Assembly (NCBI GenBank): GCA_020650975.1
Contig: JAIPMN010004719.1
Coordinates: 1 to 26,086, forward strand
Reading direction: 5' to 3'
DNA length: 26,086 nucleotides
Origin: Apostichopus californicus
Taxonomy: Eukaryota; Echinodermata; Holothuroidea; Aspidochirotida; Stichopodidae
The stretch's first letter is position 1. Each line of letters opens with the position of its first letter. Below, in pieces: positions 1 to 10,469 of the stretch. The notes below the pieces were generated by a model. The model ran no database searches. It was not told the origin of the DNA and saw nothing but the letters and a program-made list of their open reading frames with translations. The translations under genes and the position numbers were made by a program.

Positions 1-1752
1 CCCCATCTCTCAATGCTTACATTGCGCTTTCTGGGAGTGTGATTGTGTAACCAATTTCTTTCTTATGCCAAAGAAAAGTTTGTTGAGTCTTCTCTCTAGT
101 GATATAAAATTCGACTTGATTGGTCAATATTAAGGCTCGTACTTTTCACCAGCAAATCAGGGGGGCAAGGGTATATTATATATATTATAATACCACAAGT
201 TTACAAACTGTGCTTTATGACCATACTGTACATCATAACCTATGACATGTACCACTACCAGCAGATATACTATCATTAATTCATCTTTTCTGGAATGTTT
301 TACATCGATGGCAATATTATTGGACAACAGTGCAGATATTTTGAAAGTTTGTAATCATGTTGGTTAGTGACGTATAAGTACTAAAGTACTAATGTTTAGC
401 TTAAATCATTTGTTTAATATTTCTATATTTTATTTGGATTACAACACATCCACACCAAACTTCCCCCAAATTAATCCTAAGTTGAACAAAATGTTTATTT
501 ACCAGTTGTATGAGATCTACATTAAAATTGTATACAATTTCTATATTATATCATTCAATACCTGAGATTCTCAATATTTCATGTACAAGTACAAGTACAT
601 GTACAAGGCAAGTCATCATTTAATCATTAGTATTCATGTGTTTACATATTTTGGGACATATATAACCAAATAAATCTTTAAAATTATTCAGTAAATTTGA
701 TCCTTACACTGCAGTTTGATTGTCATTGAATGTCTCTGCATGATGTTTTGTTATGCTATGCACTTGCTGTGAGTTTCCAGTTTCTTCTCGTAGTCAGCTG
801 GTAGTGTCCTGTATAGACCCTTGGAATTGAAGGTCACATGACATATTGTGTACATTGAGTGGTACCTACCTGTGTATGCATTGGTCAGTCCAGCAGTTTG
901 CTGAAACTTTCCTTCCCATTGAAAGATGTTACTCAGTTGACAATAAGTTTCTTTTATCTGGAGTCTGGACAATGCATTGTCACTTGTGAATAAATACAAT
1001 TACAACAACGAGTACATAGTCTGCTATGTAATGGTAGGATATAACACCTGTTGCTGCTTTGTGTAATCTGGTAGTTGTATGGTGGACTTACCGTACAATT
1101 TTATGTTGGGTAGAGTTTAGCTGTGGAATAATTTAGATCTAGATAAATGTACGTAGATTAAGATTTAACATTGAGCAATTATCAGATCATGAATTTGTGA
1201 ATTTTGTTAGTACTTATGGTGGAAATACCAACTGTTTAGCAATTCTTGTCATGCTAGTTTCCAATTTAAGTAACATTCTTCTTAGCTCAATTTATTTTGT
1301 GCCGTGTGTTTCTTCTGTGTGATTTATCAGCTGCTCGTTTTATAGCCTGGACATACAGTGTACATGTGCGATCACATTCAATGCAATTCCTCACCCAAGC
1401 CAATAAAAGGAGGTAAACATTTTTATTCTTAATTTTTACCTAAGCGATTTGATGATGACACTGATCATTACATTTATACAGAAAGCTTCTCTGATTAGTC
1501 CTGATGCCCTCACATTAAAGCAATTTTGAACATTCATTCATCCATTTTGAACCATTTTTTAGCCAATCTGCCAGGCATTGCTCCAAAGTTAACATTACTG
1601 TAACATACAACGGATCAAATTAAGACATCGTAGATTTCTTCACCTTATTAAATTAAATTAAAATAAAAAGCAAGAAACTATACATTCCATTCAATTTAGC
1701 TAAGTAATTCAGTCAGATATGTTTTGTATATAAGGTACAACAAGCAAGGATG
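1..1752. other. AT-rich upstream region, no supported gene
   Basis: No splice-bounded coding exon or recognisable transposon is seen. GTACAAGTACATGTAC-type nested palindromes lie at about 583-606. An 82-codon minus-strand frame at 751-999 is not supported. Confidence 0.5.
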
Positions 1753-1767
1753 ACATCTTTAAAGGTA

Positions 1768-2294
1768 AAATAAAATAAAACTGTTAGCAAACTGCTTATC
1801 CACTAGAGAGCCTGTGTAATAGAATGTGTAAAAGTAAGTTGGCCTGACGTTTCGATTCAAGCAGGATCTTCTTCAGAGGCTAAATGACAAGTACAGTAAC
1901 AGAAGGGACAAAAACACGCACAGAAAACAGACAGGTTAATGAGCACGGTGAACACAATGAGATAGATGAAAGAGGATTATAAGTAGATAATGAATGTTGA
2001 GAAGAAAGCAACAGGGAAAGAGGAGAGGTAGGATATAAACAGTGGAGGGACAAAGAGAGGATTAAAGGAACAGGGTAGGGAATCAACTGGAGAGGGTAAA
2101 AGACAGAAAGGTGTGGAGAAAAAAGGAGGGGAAGAGAGCTGGGGGGGGGGGGGGAGGGAACAAGGGGAGAAGGAGTGGGGGACTGAAGAAAAGTTAGTCA
2201 TGTCCTTCCTTCCTTCCTTCTGTTACTGTACATTTCATTTAGCCTCTGAAGAAGATCCTGCTAGGATCGAAACGTCAGGCCAACTTACTTTTAC
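1768..2294. mobile_element. Penelope-like non-autonomous element with inverted arms
   Basis: Arms of about 80 nt at 1828-1910 and 2212-2294 are inverted copies of each other. The right arm reads TTAGCCTCTGAAGAAGATCC, then TAGGATCGAAACGTCAGG and CCAACTTACTTTTAC. The element is flanked by a 15-bp direct repeat, ACATCTTTAAAGGTA, at 1753-1767 and 2295-2309, which I read as a target-site duplication. Between the arms is a purine-rich filler with a long G-run. The CTGAAGA, short-stem, GAAA order resembles the hammerhead-like motifs known from Penelope-like element ends, and inverted terminal copies are known in that group. No protein-coding part is present. It looks like a short relic, and the family assignment is tentative. 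Confidence 0.55.
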
Positions 2295-2309
2295 ACATCT
2301 TTAAAGGTA

Positions 2310-2944
2310 GTTAGTATAGGCCCCAAATTATAGCACGCTATAATTGCTAGCAGTTTTCAAAAAGTATTTTCCTGGTGGTCTTTACTTTCCAAATTGTTCT
2401 CAGATAATGACACACAAGGTGACTGAATGTCTAAGTGAGGACAATTTCCTCGAAGGTTGTAATAGAATTTTGACCAAAGGTGACCATATTTGAATATCTA
2501 GCATATTTGGGGCCAATACAGCATACCTTTAAATTGTGGACATTTCTTTTCATTATCTATATTTAAACTCAATAAGTCAAATTAATTATGAACTGCTGTG
2601 TTGTAGGAAGACAGTATTGATTTACTATCAAAAGAATTTGTATTTTTCAAAATCAATGCAAGGAACTGTCTTATTGTATGAAAATGGGAACACTATCTGC
2701 CATTTGGACCAAAACTTTTATGGAAATACTGTAGGATGAAGAAGCAGTTTTTCTACCTACATTTTATACGGAACAGATCCCTTCAATTTCACATCTTACT
2801 CATGGTAAAATACACATACATATTTTTGTGTAGCAGAATTTGTGAAGAAGATTTAGAGAAGACTTAGAGATTGACTAAGTATTTTTGTTGAATAAGCTGA
2901 AAATTGAATTAAATTTGGAGTTGAAGCTAAACTTGGTACAGTAA
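2310..2944. other. AT-rich stretch, no gene seen
   Basis: No exon or transposon is supported. A 67-codon frame at 2536-2739 looks like chance. Confidence 0.5.
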
Positions 2945-3820
2945 CTAGTGTAAGTACAACAACATGGGTATGAGTACAAGAAGTACCCACTTTGTATCAG
3001 TATGAATAAAACAGCATGAGTATGAGTACAATATCATGAGTATGAGTACAACAGCATGAGTATGAGTACAATATCATGAGTATGAGTGCAACAGTGTGAA
3101 TATGAGTACAATATCATGAGTATGAGTACAACAGTGTGAGTATGAGTACAATATCATGAGTATGAGTACAACAGTGTGAATATGAGTACACTACAGTAGC
3201 ATGAGTATGGTGACAACAGTGTGAGTATGAGTATAATATCATGAGTATGAGTGCAACAGTGTGAATATGAGTACAATATCATGAGTATGATTACAACACT
3301 GTGAGTATGAGTACAATATCATGAGTATGAGTACAACAGTGTGAATATGAGTACAATATCATGAGTATGAGTACAACAGTGTGAGTATGAGTACAATATC
3401 ATGAGTATGAGTACAACAGTGTGAATATGAGTACACTACAGTAGCATGAGTATGGTGACAACAGTGTGAGTATGAGTATAATATCATGAGTATGAGTGCA
3501 ACAGTGTGAATATGAGTACAATATCATGAGTATGAGTACAACAGTGTGAATATGAGTACAATATCATGAGTATGAGTGCAACAGTGTGAATATGAGTACA
3601 ATATCATGAGTATGAGTACAACCGTGTGAGTATGAGTACAATAACATGAGTATGAGTACTGTACAACAGTGTGAATATAAGTACACTAGCATGAGTATGA
3701 TGACAACTGTGAGCATGAGTACAATAGCATCAGTATGAGTACAACAGTGTGAATATGAGTACACTAGCATGAGTATGGGTACAACAGTGTGAGTATGAGT
3801 ACAATAGCATGAGTACATTG
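2945..3820. repeat. GAGTAT/GAGTAC minisatellite (20/40-bp units, 245-bp higher-order copy)
   Basis: The basic unit is ATGAGTATGAGTACAACAGT, about 20 bp, alternating with GAGTACAATATC into a 40-bp dimer (GTGTGAATATGAGTACAATA). A distinctive variant, CTACAGTAGCATGAGTATGG, recurs at 3191 and 3436, so about 245 bp of the array was duplicated as a block. The array ends at a poly-A run (about 3825-3838). The minus-strand His/Thr/Val-rich open frame through it is an artefact. Confidence 0.93.
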
Positions 3821-5164
3821 CAATAAAAAAAAAAAAAACCTATAGGCCAGGAAGAGTGGAATTTAAAAAATTTGACTTGCTTAATTTTCTATAACTACAG
3901 TATATATATTCTATGATAAGAAAGTTTTTTTTTTATTACCCCCACAAAGTTTTTTTTACCCCAAAAATGGGGGGGGGGGAAAAAACAATGTTTTTTTCAA
4001 ATTTTGTATTCATTCTTTGCAAAAACAAAATTTCTCCCAGTTATGTCAGAAGACGTTCCTACTTGCCAGTTGCAAAGAATAAAAAATGATGAAAATCATA
4101 AATGTATCTCTTGTTATATCAAACTTTAGGTAAATTGTTTTTTTTTTACCCCACCTGACTATACTGTAGCTTAATGATTAAGTTTTTAGAGTTAAACAGT
4201 GTGTTATTGATTTTTTTTAGGTACCATGTTGGTTCCTTTTTCTTTCTCTTGTTATAACGTTCAGTTAATTTCTTTGTTTGTTTTATTAAACTATTCTCTT
4301 GGCTTATTCAGAGGCCCAGCCTATTGAAGTACACTGTCATTGTTTTGAATAACTGTGTTGTTGTGCAGTAGATATTTACCGTCATTGGTAGCAGGAAATT
4401 AATAGAGATAAAGACTGGCGCAGTCATTGGGAACTCCGTTCCAAGTTAATTAGTCACATATATCTACAGTTAGTGAAGCGGCATAGTACCGAAGACTCAC
4501 TGTACATGTGGAAATCTGTACAATACCATGCATAGATCTTGCCAGAGTAACCAATCTAGACCGTCTAAAACAGTTGGAATTTTACTCTGACACTTATATA
4601 GCGAATCTGTAGAAATTTTGAGTTGGATTGTGTTTTATGCATGTTTTGGGCAGTTTTTGAGAAGAGAATTGAAGCTCTGATAGCAGTGAATTAAGAAGGT
4701 AAAGTTTCGATTCAGGAATAGTTTATAAAATGATATGACTTTTAGCATACAAACCTGCAAGTGTTATTGCATGTACCATCAGTCTAGAAATGGAAATGTA
4801 AACCTATTAAGTTACTGTAGTTTCTTTATTTTTTCTTTGTAAGTTTTAAGCAAGGTAAAGCACTCCTTCAAACTAGAGGGTAAAGATTATTTAATAGATT
4901 TTACAGTATTTTGCTGAAAAAGTGTGCATGATAATTTGAATTTATGTTTGTTTCTTATTTTCTTATCAATCATAGCAGTGGTATTATTGTTTAAAAGGTT
5001 ATGGTATCTCATCAAGTGTTTGTCAGGATCTCTAACATATAAATAGATATATCTTTATTTGTGATAATTTGCAGGATTCCCTGTTTCCGAACATTTTAAT
5101 CTTTATAGTCATTCTCTCAAAAACCTAAAATGTATTTAATTGCCTCGAACTTTATATCTGCTTC
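3821..5164. other. Homopolymer-rich and AT-rich region, no gene seen
   Basis: Long T, A and G runs lie at about 3825-4150 (poly-A at 3825, G-run at 3969-3978, T-runs near 3925, 3950 and 4140). This may be old transposon tails, but no family is recognised. The remainder is AT-rich without supported exons. Confidence 0.5.
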
Positions 5165-5345
5165 TGAACGTAATCGATTGGAACTTTCATATTAAGTCTC
5201 ACATCACCGGCCTCAACAAAGACTTGGGACCCCTTAACAACTATCAGTTCTACAAACACATGTAATCCCTTCACATGTATGTATACTCCTTGTCACTTTC
5301 GGTGATCATGAACTGAAGAAGAGCTTGTTTTGCTTGAAAGCTCAG
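5165..5345 (+). mobile_element. Possible 3' remnant of a retroelement (Penelope-like?)
   Basis: A short stretch reads LNKDLGPLNNYQFYKHM then a stop at about 5209-5264. About 50 nt later comes CTGAAGA (5313-5319), a short hairpin-capable stretch, and GAAA (5336-5339), similar in order to the arm motif of the element at 1768-2294. A protein end followed by such a motif would fit the 3' end of a Penelope-like element. The assignment is weak and rests on memory of family features. Confidence 0.25.
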
Positions 5346-6060
5346 ATAGATTCAAAAACCAAACATTGGCTGTTTTACCTCCAATCACTTACTAATTTAA
5401 TTATTGTATCTCACTCGAGATCCAGCCTTTCTCTAAATGCAGCATAGTTGTTTAACAGTTGCTCCGTATACATATATAGACATACATGGTTCAAGGAGGT
5501 CAGTGGAACCACTCTATTGGCCTGCCCTTTGTTTTTGCTACTTTTTTGGACTGAATGCAATATTAACCTTCCATGGCTCTATTGACCATCAAATAATCAG
5601 GAAGTCCTGTACAGAGTTGTAGTAGCCTTGAGCTGCCGATTTACAGTTATTTGGGGGAGAACAAATACAGTTGTTTGAGTGGGTAGTTGTGGTGGTTGAA
5701 TGGTTCTCTGTGGCGTGTGGTTTTGTCTTTATTCAGTGCTACCCCATGTACATATATGGCTGTTCACACTTGCTGTGGGTGTAATAATCTGGTGGTTCCC
5801 TGGAATCTCAATAATAGTGTCATGGTGCGCTTTTATGACTCTCAAGTATGTCATATTTCCATGGTTTAACTGAGAATACTCTATCATTGTGTAAATAGTG
5901 ATTCATATTTAACGTCTTAAGTAAATAAATATTTACCGACAAATATAACCTCTTAACCTGATTTTGAGTGTTTATCTAGGAAGTAATGTGTAAGTATGAT
6001 AAACAAAAGCCACAATGACTGAAATGTCTGGGTGCCCTCACAGGCATCAGTCTTGAAAGT
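5346..6060. other. AT-rich stretch, no gene seen
   Basis: Two open frames of about 60 codons (5437-5622 and 5687-5869) have no motif or splice support. No repeat is recognised. Confidence 0.5.
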
Positions 6061-6069
6061 ACTTTCGAG

Positions 6070-6200
6070 ACCAAAGGGTTGGGAGATGGCAGGTAAGGGG
6101 GAGAGAAGTTGGGGGTGAGGGGCAGGTAAGGGGGAGAGAAGTTGGGGGTAAGGGGGGTGGTGGTGGTGGGGTGAAAGTAAGAGGGAGAGGCCTGGAGAGG
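6070..6200. repeat. G-rich patch with a 33-bp tandem duplication
   Basis: GGCAGGTAAGGGGGAGAGAA followed by GTTGGGGGT occurs at 6088 and again at 6121. Several G-runs follow (AAGGGGGGTGGTGGTGGTGG). There is quadruplex potential on the plus strand. Function is unknown. Confidence 0.8.
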
Positions 6201-6304
6201 GTGTGTTTAAATGGTAAAAGATATCTGATGTTTAGGGCGTTCTCTTACTATAAGTATGAATAATAAGGTTCCAGTGACTTTGTTCTTGGTTTGTTTGAAC
6301 TGGT

Positions 6305-6385
6305 GAATCGCTGTACATAGTGTTACTGTATAGTGTTACTAGTACTTAGTGTTACTACATAGTGGTACTACATAGTGTTACTGTA
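6305..6385. repeat. Short imperfect tandem repeat TAGTGTTACT
   Basis: TAGTGTTACTGTA, TAGTGTTACTAGTACT, TAGTGTTACTACA, TAGTGGTACTACA and TAGTGTTACTGTA follow one another, with units of about 13 to 16 bp. Confidence 0.75.
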
Positions 6386-6467
6386 GGTCTATAACATTGA
6401 GAAGTGTATCATACTGTATTTGTATATCAAGGGGGCTGATGTTGAGAGTGTATCAGTTTAACTATTA

Positions 6468-7046
6468 CAGACCTGTCAACCAGTTTGACCCCAAAATAGG
6501 GAGAATAACATTTTTCAGGGCCGAAAAATAGGGAGAACAAGGGGAAAATAGGGAGGTTGCATGGTAATTTTCAACTGAAATGATATTAATACTCCTAAAT
6601 AAGTATAGTCTACTAATGTAATACAGCTGAGAGAATCATCCAATCAGTGTTTCTTGTTGTAGTTTACAGCAGCTCGCTTCGCTTTCTACAGGGTTTCTTT
6701 AGTAGGCTTCCATTTGAAACAGGGAACAGTGGACTCTGGGTACTACGGTGACTTCATGGCTAGTATGCTAGATAAGAGTCCCATCAAGCTTGAGACTTGA
6801 CTGACTGTCTGTCTTGTTCTTGCGAACTACACTGAATGGCCTTTCCTGTTCAGCGTTACTGAGGGGAATTACATTATTAATTAATTTATTAATTAATTAA
6901 TTAAGCATAGGACTAATTGTTGGCTATTTTCAGAAATGTCGCAAGTGATGAAACATTAAAAAACCGGGAGAATAGAATATGAAACCGGGAGATTCGGGTA
7001 AAAACCGGGAGTCTCCCGGTAAAACCCGGAGAGTTGACGGGTCTGC
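6468..7046. mobile_element. hAT-like non-autonomous DNA transposon (MITE)
   Basis: The ends are CAGACCTGTCAAC at 6468 and GTTGACGGGTCTG at 7046, imperfect inverted repeats with one mismatch in 13. The element is flanked directly by CTATTA at 6462-6467 and at 7047-7052, a 6-bp target duplication. Subterminal motifs repeat: TAGGGAGA-type on the left and four ACCGGGAG- or CCCGGAGAG-type on the right. A TTAATTAATTTATTAATTAA stretch lies near 6875-6905. It is 579 bp with no transposase frame. CAG...CTG ends fit hAT, but hAT duplications are usually 8 bp, so the superfamily is uncertain. Confidence 0.75.
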
Positions 7047-7052
7047 TATTAT

Positions 7053-8413
7053 GGTTTTTCGTGCCCAGGTTCTATCTTCGGTGACTTTTTCTGAAAAAGG
7101 TATAGTGTGACATTGAACCTATAATAGTTAACAAGATACAGGTTCATATTCTTTGAATTTTGAAGCTCTAGGCAGTTACCATATCCATGCTCAAGATCTG
7201 TGAAAGAAAAGATAATCACACAGTAATTTTACATGCACATCACCACATTAATTGTATAAAGATATTCGAAAGCTGCCGAAAAATTGCTTCCAAGTTAACT
7301 TTGTTGCAGGTTTTGAAATTTCTGGCCATTTATTTATATTTCATAATTTTGGTATCAAATATTCCTTTTCAAAATTTAGAAATGTTCCCAATATATTCCC
7401 ATTTCACTTGTTAGAACTGTACAGAAGTGAACTATAAACTTTGGATACGTACATGTGTGATGAACGGTTGTTCAAAAGTTAATTTTGGATGACATGCCAC
7501 TATATCTACTCTATTGTAAATACAGTATGTATTGTGCAGGTAACCAGCATTGTGGTTATGACATTGCAAAATTTTAGTCACTCATGTGTGTTGGACTTGT
7601 GTCTATTTTTTATGTTTATTGGAAACTGTTATGGCCTTCTCAAATCCTTTGTCCCATAAATAGTTTAAGAAGACTACAAATGATGAACTCAGCATATTTG
7701 TTTTTTAGAAAGTGATAATTTTATATTGTATAAGAACCCCAACTTTCAAAGATTGGCTCAGCAAAGGGTACAATTCACTTGATTTCAGAGTTTTTCGTAA
7801 TGTATTAAAGTTAATGTTTATGATTAAACTCGACATTCTCATATATATTTAACTAGGCTTGATTTTTTTATTTTATTGTTAACTCTGTTACCTTTCTCAA
7901 TAATTCGGCCTCTCTCCCCTCTCAATATTCTTAAATCTACTCTGCCTGCAATTAACAGTCTTGGTCCCCCCCCCCCCACCTCTTAGATGAGTTGCCAGTT
8001 TTCAAATGGACTTGGGCAACCCAAAGTACTGTAGCTTGTAAAAATGATACATTGGATAGACTTTAAGGAAGATTGAAGTACTAAAAAAATAATGATGTTT
8101 ACAACAATTAGCTCGTTAACACAAAGGTTTTTTATTTATTTGATACTCAGCGTATACCATGGAGTTTAGAAAGGAGGGAAAGAGTTTTTGGTAATATTAC
8201 TAATTAACACTTGAAGTTGAATGTAAAGGTATGTTCTATATAAGGAGGAATAGGTCAGGGGTTTAGAGGGAGTTGTGGTTGGGTGAGGGTGGAATATTTA
8301 TTTTTGTTTTGTTTTTTGTTTTTATCATTTATGATTTTGTGGCAGGAGAGGCTATAGAGTTCATTTTTGTGCAATTATTACAACGATAAAATATATATTT
8401 CTTTCCTTTTCAG
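7053..8413. other. AT-rich region before the host-gene exon, no gene seen
   Basis: A C-run lies at about 7966-7977, and AT-rich stretches dominate. Frames at 7187-7437 lack motifs. Promoter and earlier exons of the host gene could lie here or further upstream, but nothing specific can be called. Confidence 0.5.
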
Positions 8414-8485
8414 TATCGTCGTGGTTGCAAGCCTTGTACATGAACAACAAAAGATGGCATAGTCTCAAGATACTGAATAACGAAG
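8414..8485 (+). promoter_or_regulatory. Probable 5' leader segment of the host gene, with two short upstream ORFs
   Basis: A pyrimidine tract ending in CAG at 8411-8413 looks like a 3' splice site, so the main coding exon probably begins at 8414 with untranslated leader. The main frame is closed upstream by TGA at 8474-8476. Two upstream ATGs lie here. ATG at 8440 has a weak context (T at -3) and runs 30 codons to TGA at 8530-8532, overlapping the main start in another frame. ATG at 8454 has a strong context (A at -3, G at +4) and encodes only Met-Ala before TAG at 8460-8462. The 8440 frame reads like ordinary protein (it includes MNNKRWHSLKIL), so the segment might instead be real coding sequence in another frame. 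The exons that would precede it are not identified. Confidence 0.45.
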
Positions 8486-10469
8486 ATGATGGCACCCCCT
8501 CCCGGTCAACAAGTCCACGTTCTCTCGCCTGAACAGCAAAGTGTTTTAATTGCTGGTCTTCAAGGTATGCGTGGCCCAGGGTATTTAACCCCATACAGAG
8601 CACCAAATATACGACCTTCCAATAACATTCCCTCAGCATCGTCGTTATCTGGGAGTGAGGAGGACCTTGCTTTTAATGGACAGCGGGGGTTAGGTGCAGC
8701 GCCCTCTAATATCGTTGTACCAGAATCTAGAAATGGTCATGACAGAATTAAGCCCATCGTCTCAAATAATGGTGTGGATGGTGTCGTCAAGAAACCCAAA
8801 CCTATCCCATTGCCAAAGCCAAGAAATTATATTGCAAGTAGACCACAGATTAAACCTAAGCCCAGACATATTCCTGACGTCGCCATCCGACAAACTGTCG
8901 GTAAATTGGAAACGTCGACCGATGAATCAAGACCGAGAAATTCAAGAGGTAAAGATGATTCAGGTCACTGTAAACGGACGAGTCTACAGAGAAATCATCC
9001 AGTCAAAGATAATTGGGTTAAATTAGACGTTGACGAGAGAACAGCAGCTTATAGGAGATCCGTTAACCAACCAAGTGACCGTGGAAAGCCGCTTATAGCC
9101 AAAAAGCCGGTGTTCTTGATAAAGCCCGGAGGGGAAAACATACAGATACAACTCCGGAGGGAGGAATCGACAGTGAGTTGGGATAGTCACGATAGCGGTA
9201 GATCTGAAATATCCCTTGCGACAAAAACTATTAGTTCTGAATTTCAACGATCAGGTGATGGCTCTGAGACAGGGTTTCAAAAGGCCGCAGATGTTGAGTC
9301 AAGATTGGAAAATAAGCAACTTAGGGAGATTTCTCGTCTGGACGGTGATTCGAAGATGCGAATCGATGGCACCACAGGAGAGGATATTTACACCCCTACA
9401 TCACCTAGAGCTTCTGTCTTGAGCAGTGTAGAACGAGAGCAAATATTATCAGATTCTAATAAAGTTAATAACTCTAAGCCAATGGTCTCTCTGAGAATTA
9501 TGTCCAAACAGACTCAAAAGGACTTTGTCAGGTATGGTGACAACGCCAACATTATCGATGACTGGTCCTCTGATACACCTTCACAATCTGCCGATAAATA
9601 TCCTAACCTTGGTGGAGCTGGTAAGATCACGAGAGACAGACCCGCAGCTAAGAGGGATAGATCTTCAAATCAGATGCAAGATTTACCTCAGTTTGATCCT
9701 TCATCTGCTGCTGTTTCATCCCCATCCCCAAATCCTGGAAAGGCGAATATTGTCAGTAAATTAAAGAACCTATTTCCGAAGAGACTCTCTAGCGATGAGA
9801 TGCTCTCTGCCAGTGACGCAGAACGCTTGCTTCGTGAATCCGAGGCGCAAAAAGTTACAAGTTCAAAGAGCTTGGAGGAGTCTACAGACAAGCCGCAACC
9901 CAAAAAGAAAAAGATAATAAACCAAAAATTTAAAAATATCAAAAAGAGGCTTAAATTGGTTCGTAATGAAAACCGGGCAGCTGCTGTAGGAAAGACACTT
10001 AGCGATGATGATGATGATGAAGCACAATCTGGAGATACTCTGGACGGAGCAAGTGATGACTTTGATTCCGATGATGCAGAATACTTTGACGATTTCTTCG
10101 GACAATCTGATACTTTGGAAAGCAACAGAGACCTTGAGCATGGCAGTGGGAATACATCTTATGGAAATAAACCCGACTATCGTAAGAGAGATTCTTACGA
10201 GACTGCCGAGATCATTCAGTCGTCAGAGCTGAGAGTATCTTTACCGGATCCTGTCAGTGAGACTACATTGTGTCCATCCTCAACCTCAGTAGAGGAGGAC
10301 TGGGGTCAGTTAGAGAATGGTGTTTATGATCATTGCAGGGATGAAGAAGAAACGGTGGAAAGCCCAGAAGAGGAGGATGGCCGGATACCCGATTCGACGA
10401 GAAACAAGAGAGGGAATTCCTCTTCTGATGATTATGAGGAAGTAGTGAGTAATGATCAGTGGGATGAAG
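8486..10469 (+). CDS. Exon 1 of the coding region: disordered, tyrosine-rich protein of unrecognised family
   Basis: An open frame of 661 codons plus one base ends at a good donor (GATGAAG, then GTGAGA at 10470). The open frame continues 10 more codons to a stop at 10499-10501 if unspliced. There are two adjacent ATGs. The second, at 8489, has the better context (A at -3, G at +4). The sequence is low in hydrophobic residues, with no signal peptide, membrane segment or catalytic domain that I can see. Residues 102-128 are rich in Pro and Lys (KKPKPIPLPKPR, then QIKPKPRH), like SH3 ligands. A second such stretch is KPLIAKKPVFLIKPG at about 201-215. Residues 424-434 and 473-497 are strongly basic, possibly nuclear-import or lipid-binding. 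Residues 507-540 are strongly acidic, with an Asp run encoded by GAT repeats. Tyrosines in acidic or Pro-containing contexts (EDIYTPTSP near 302, DSYETAE near 571, GVYDH near 613, DDYEEVV near 650) resemble phosphotyrosine ligands. A scaffold or adaptor role, or an N-terminal regulatory part of a Rho-GEF, is inference only. Confidence 0.85.

Noticed and set aside
751-999. Minus-strand 82-codon frame with a plausible-looking C-terminus
   Set aside because: No matching splice sites, no recognised motif, and a length within chance expectation.
3564-3818. Minus-strand frame rich in Tyr, His and Thr
   Set aside because: It is a translation of the GAGTAT/GAGTAC satellite.
9688-10125. Minus-strand 145-codon Ser-rich frame opposite exon 1
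   Set aside because: It is an antisense shadow of the Asp/Ser/Lys-rich coding exon.
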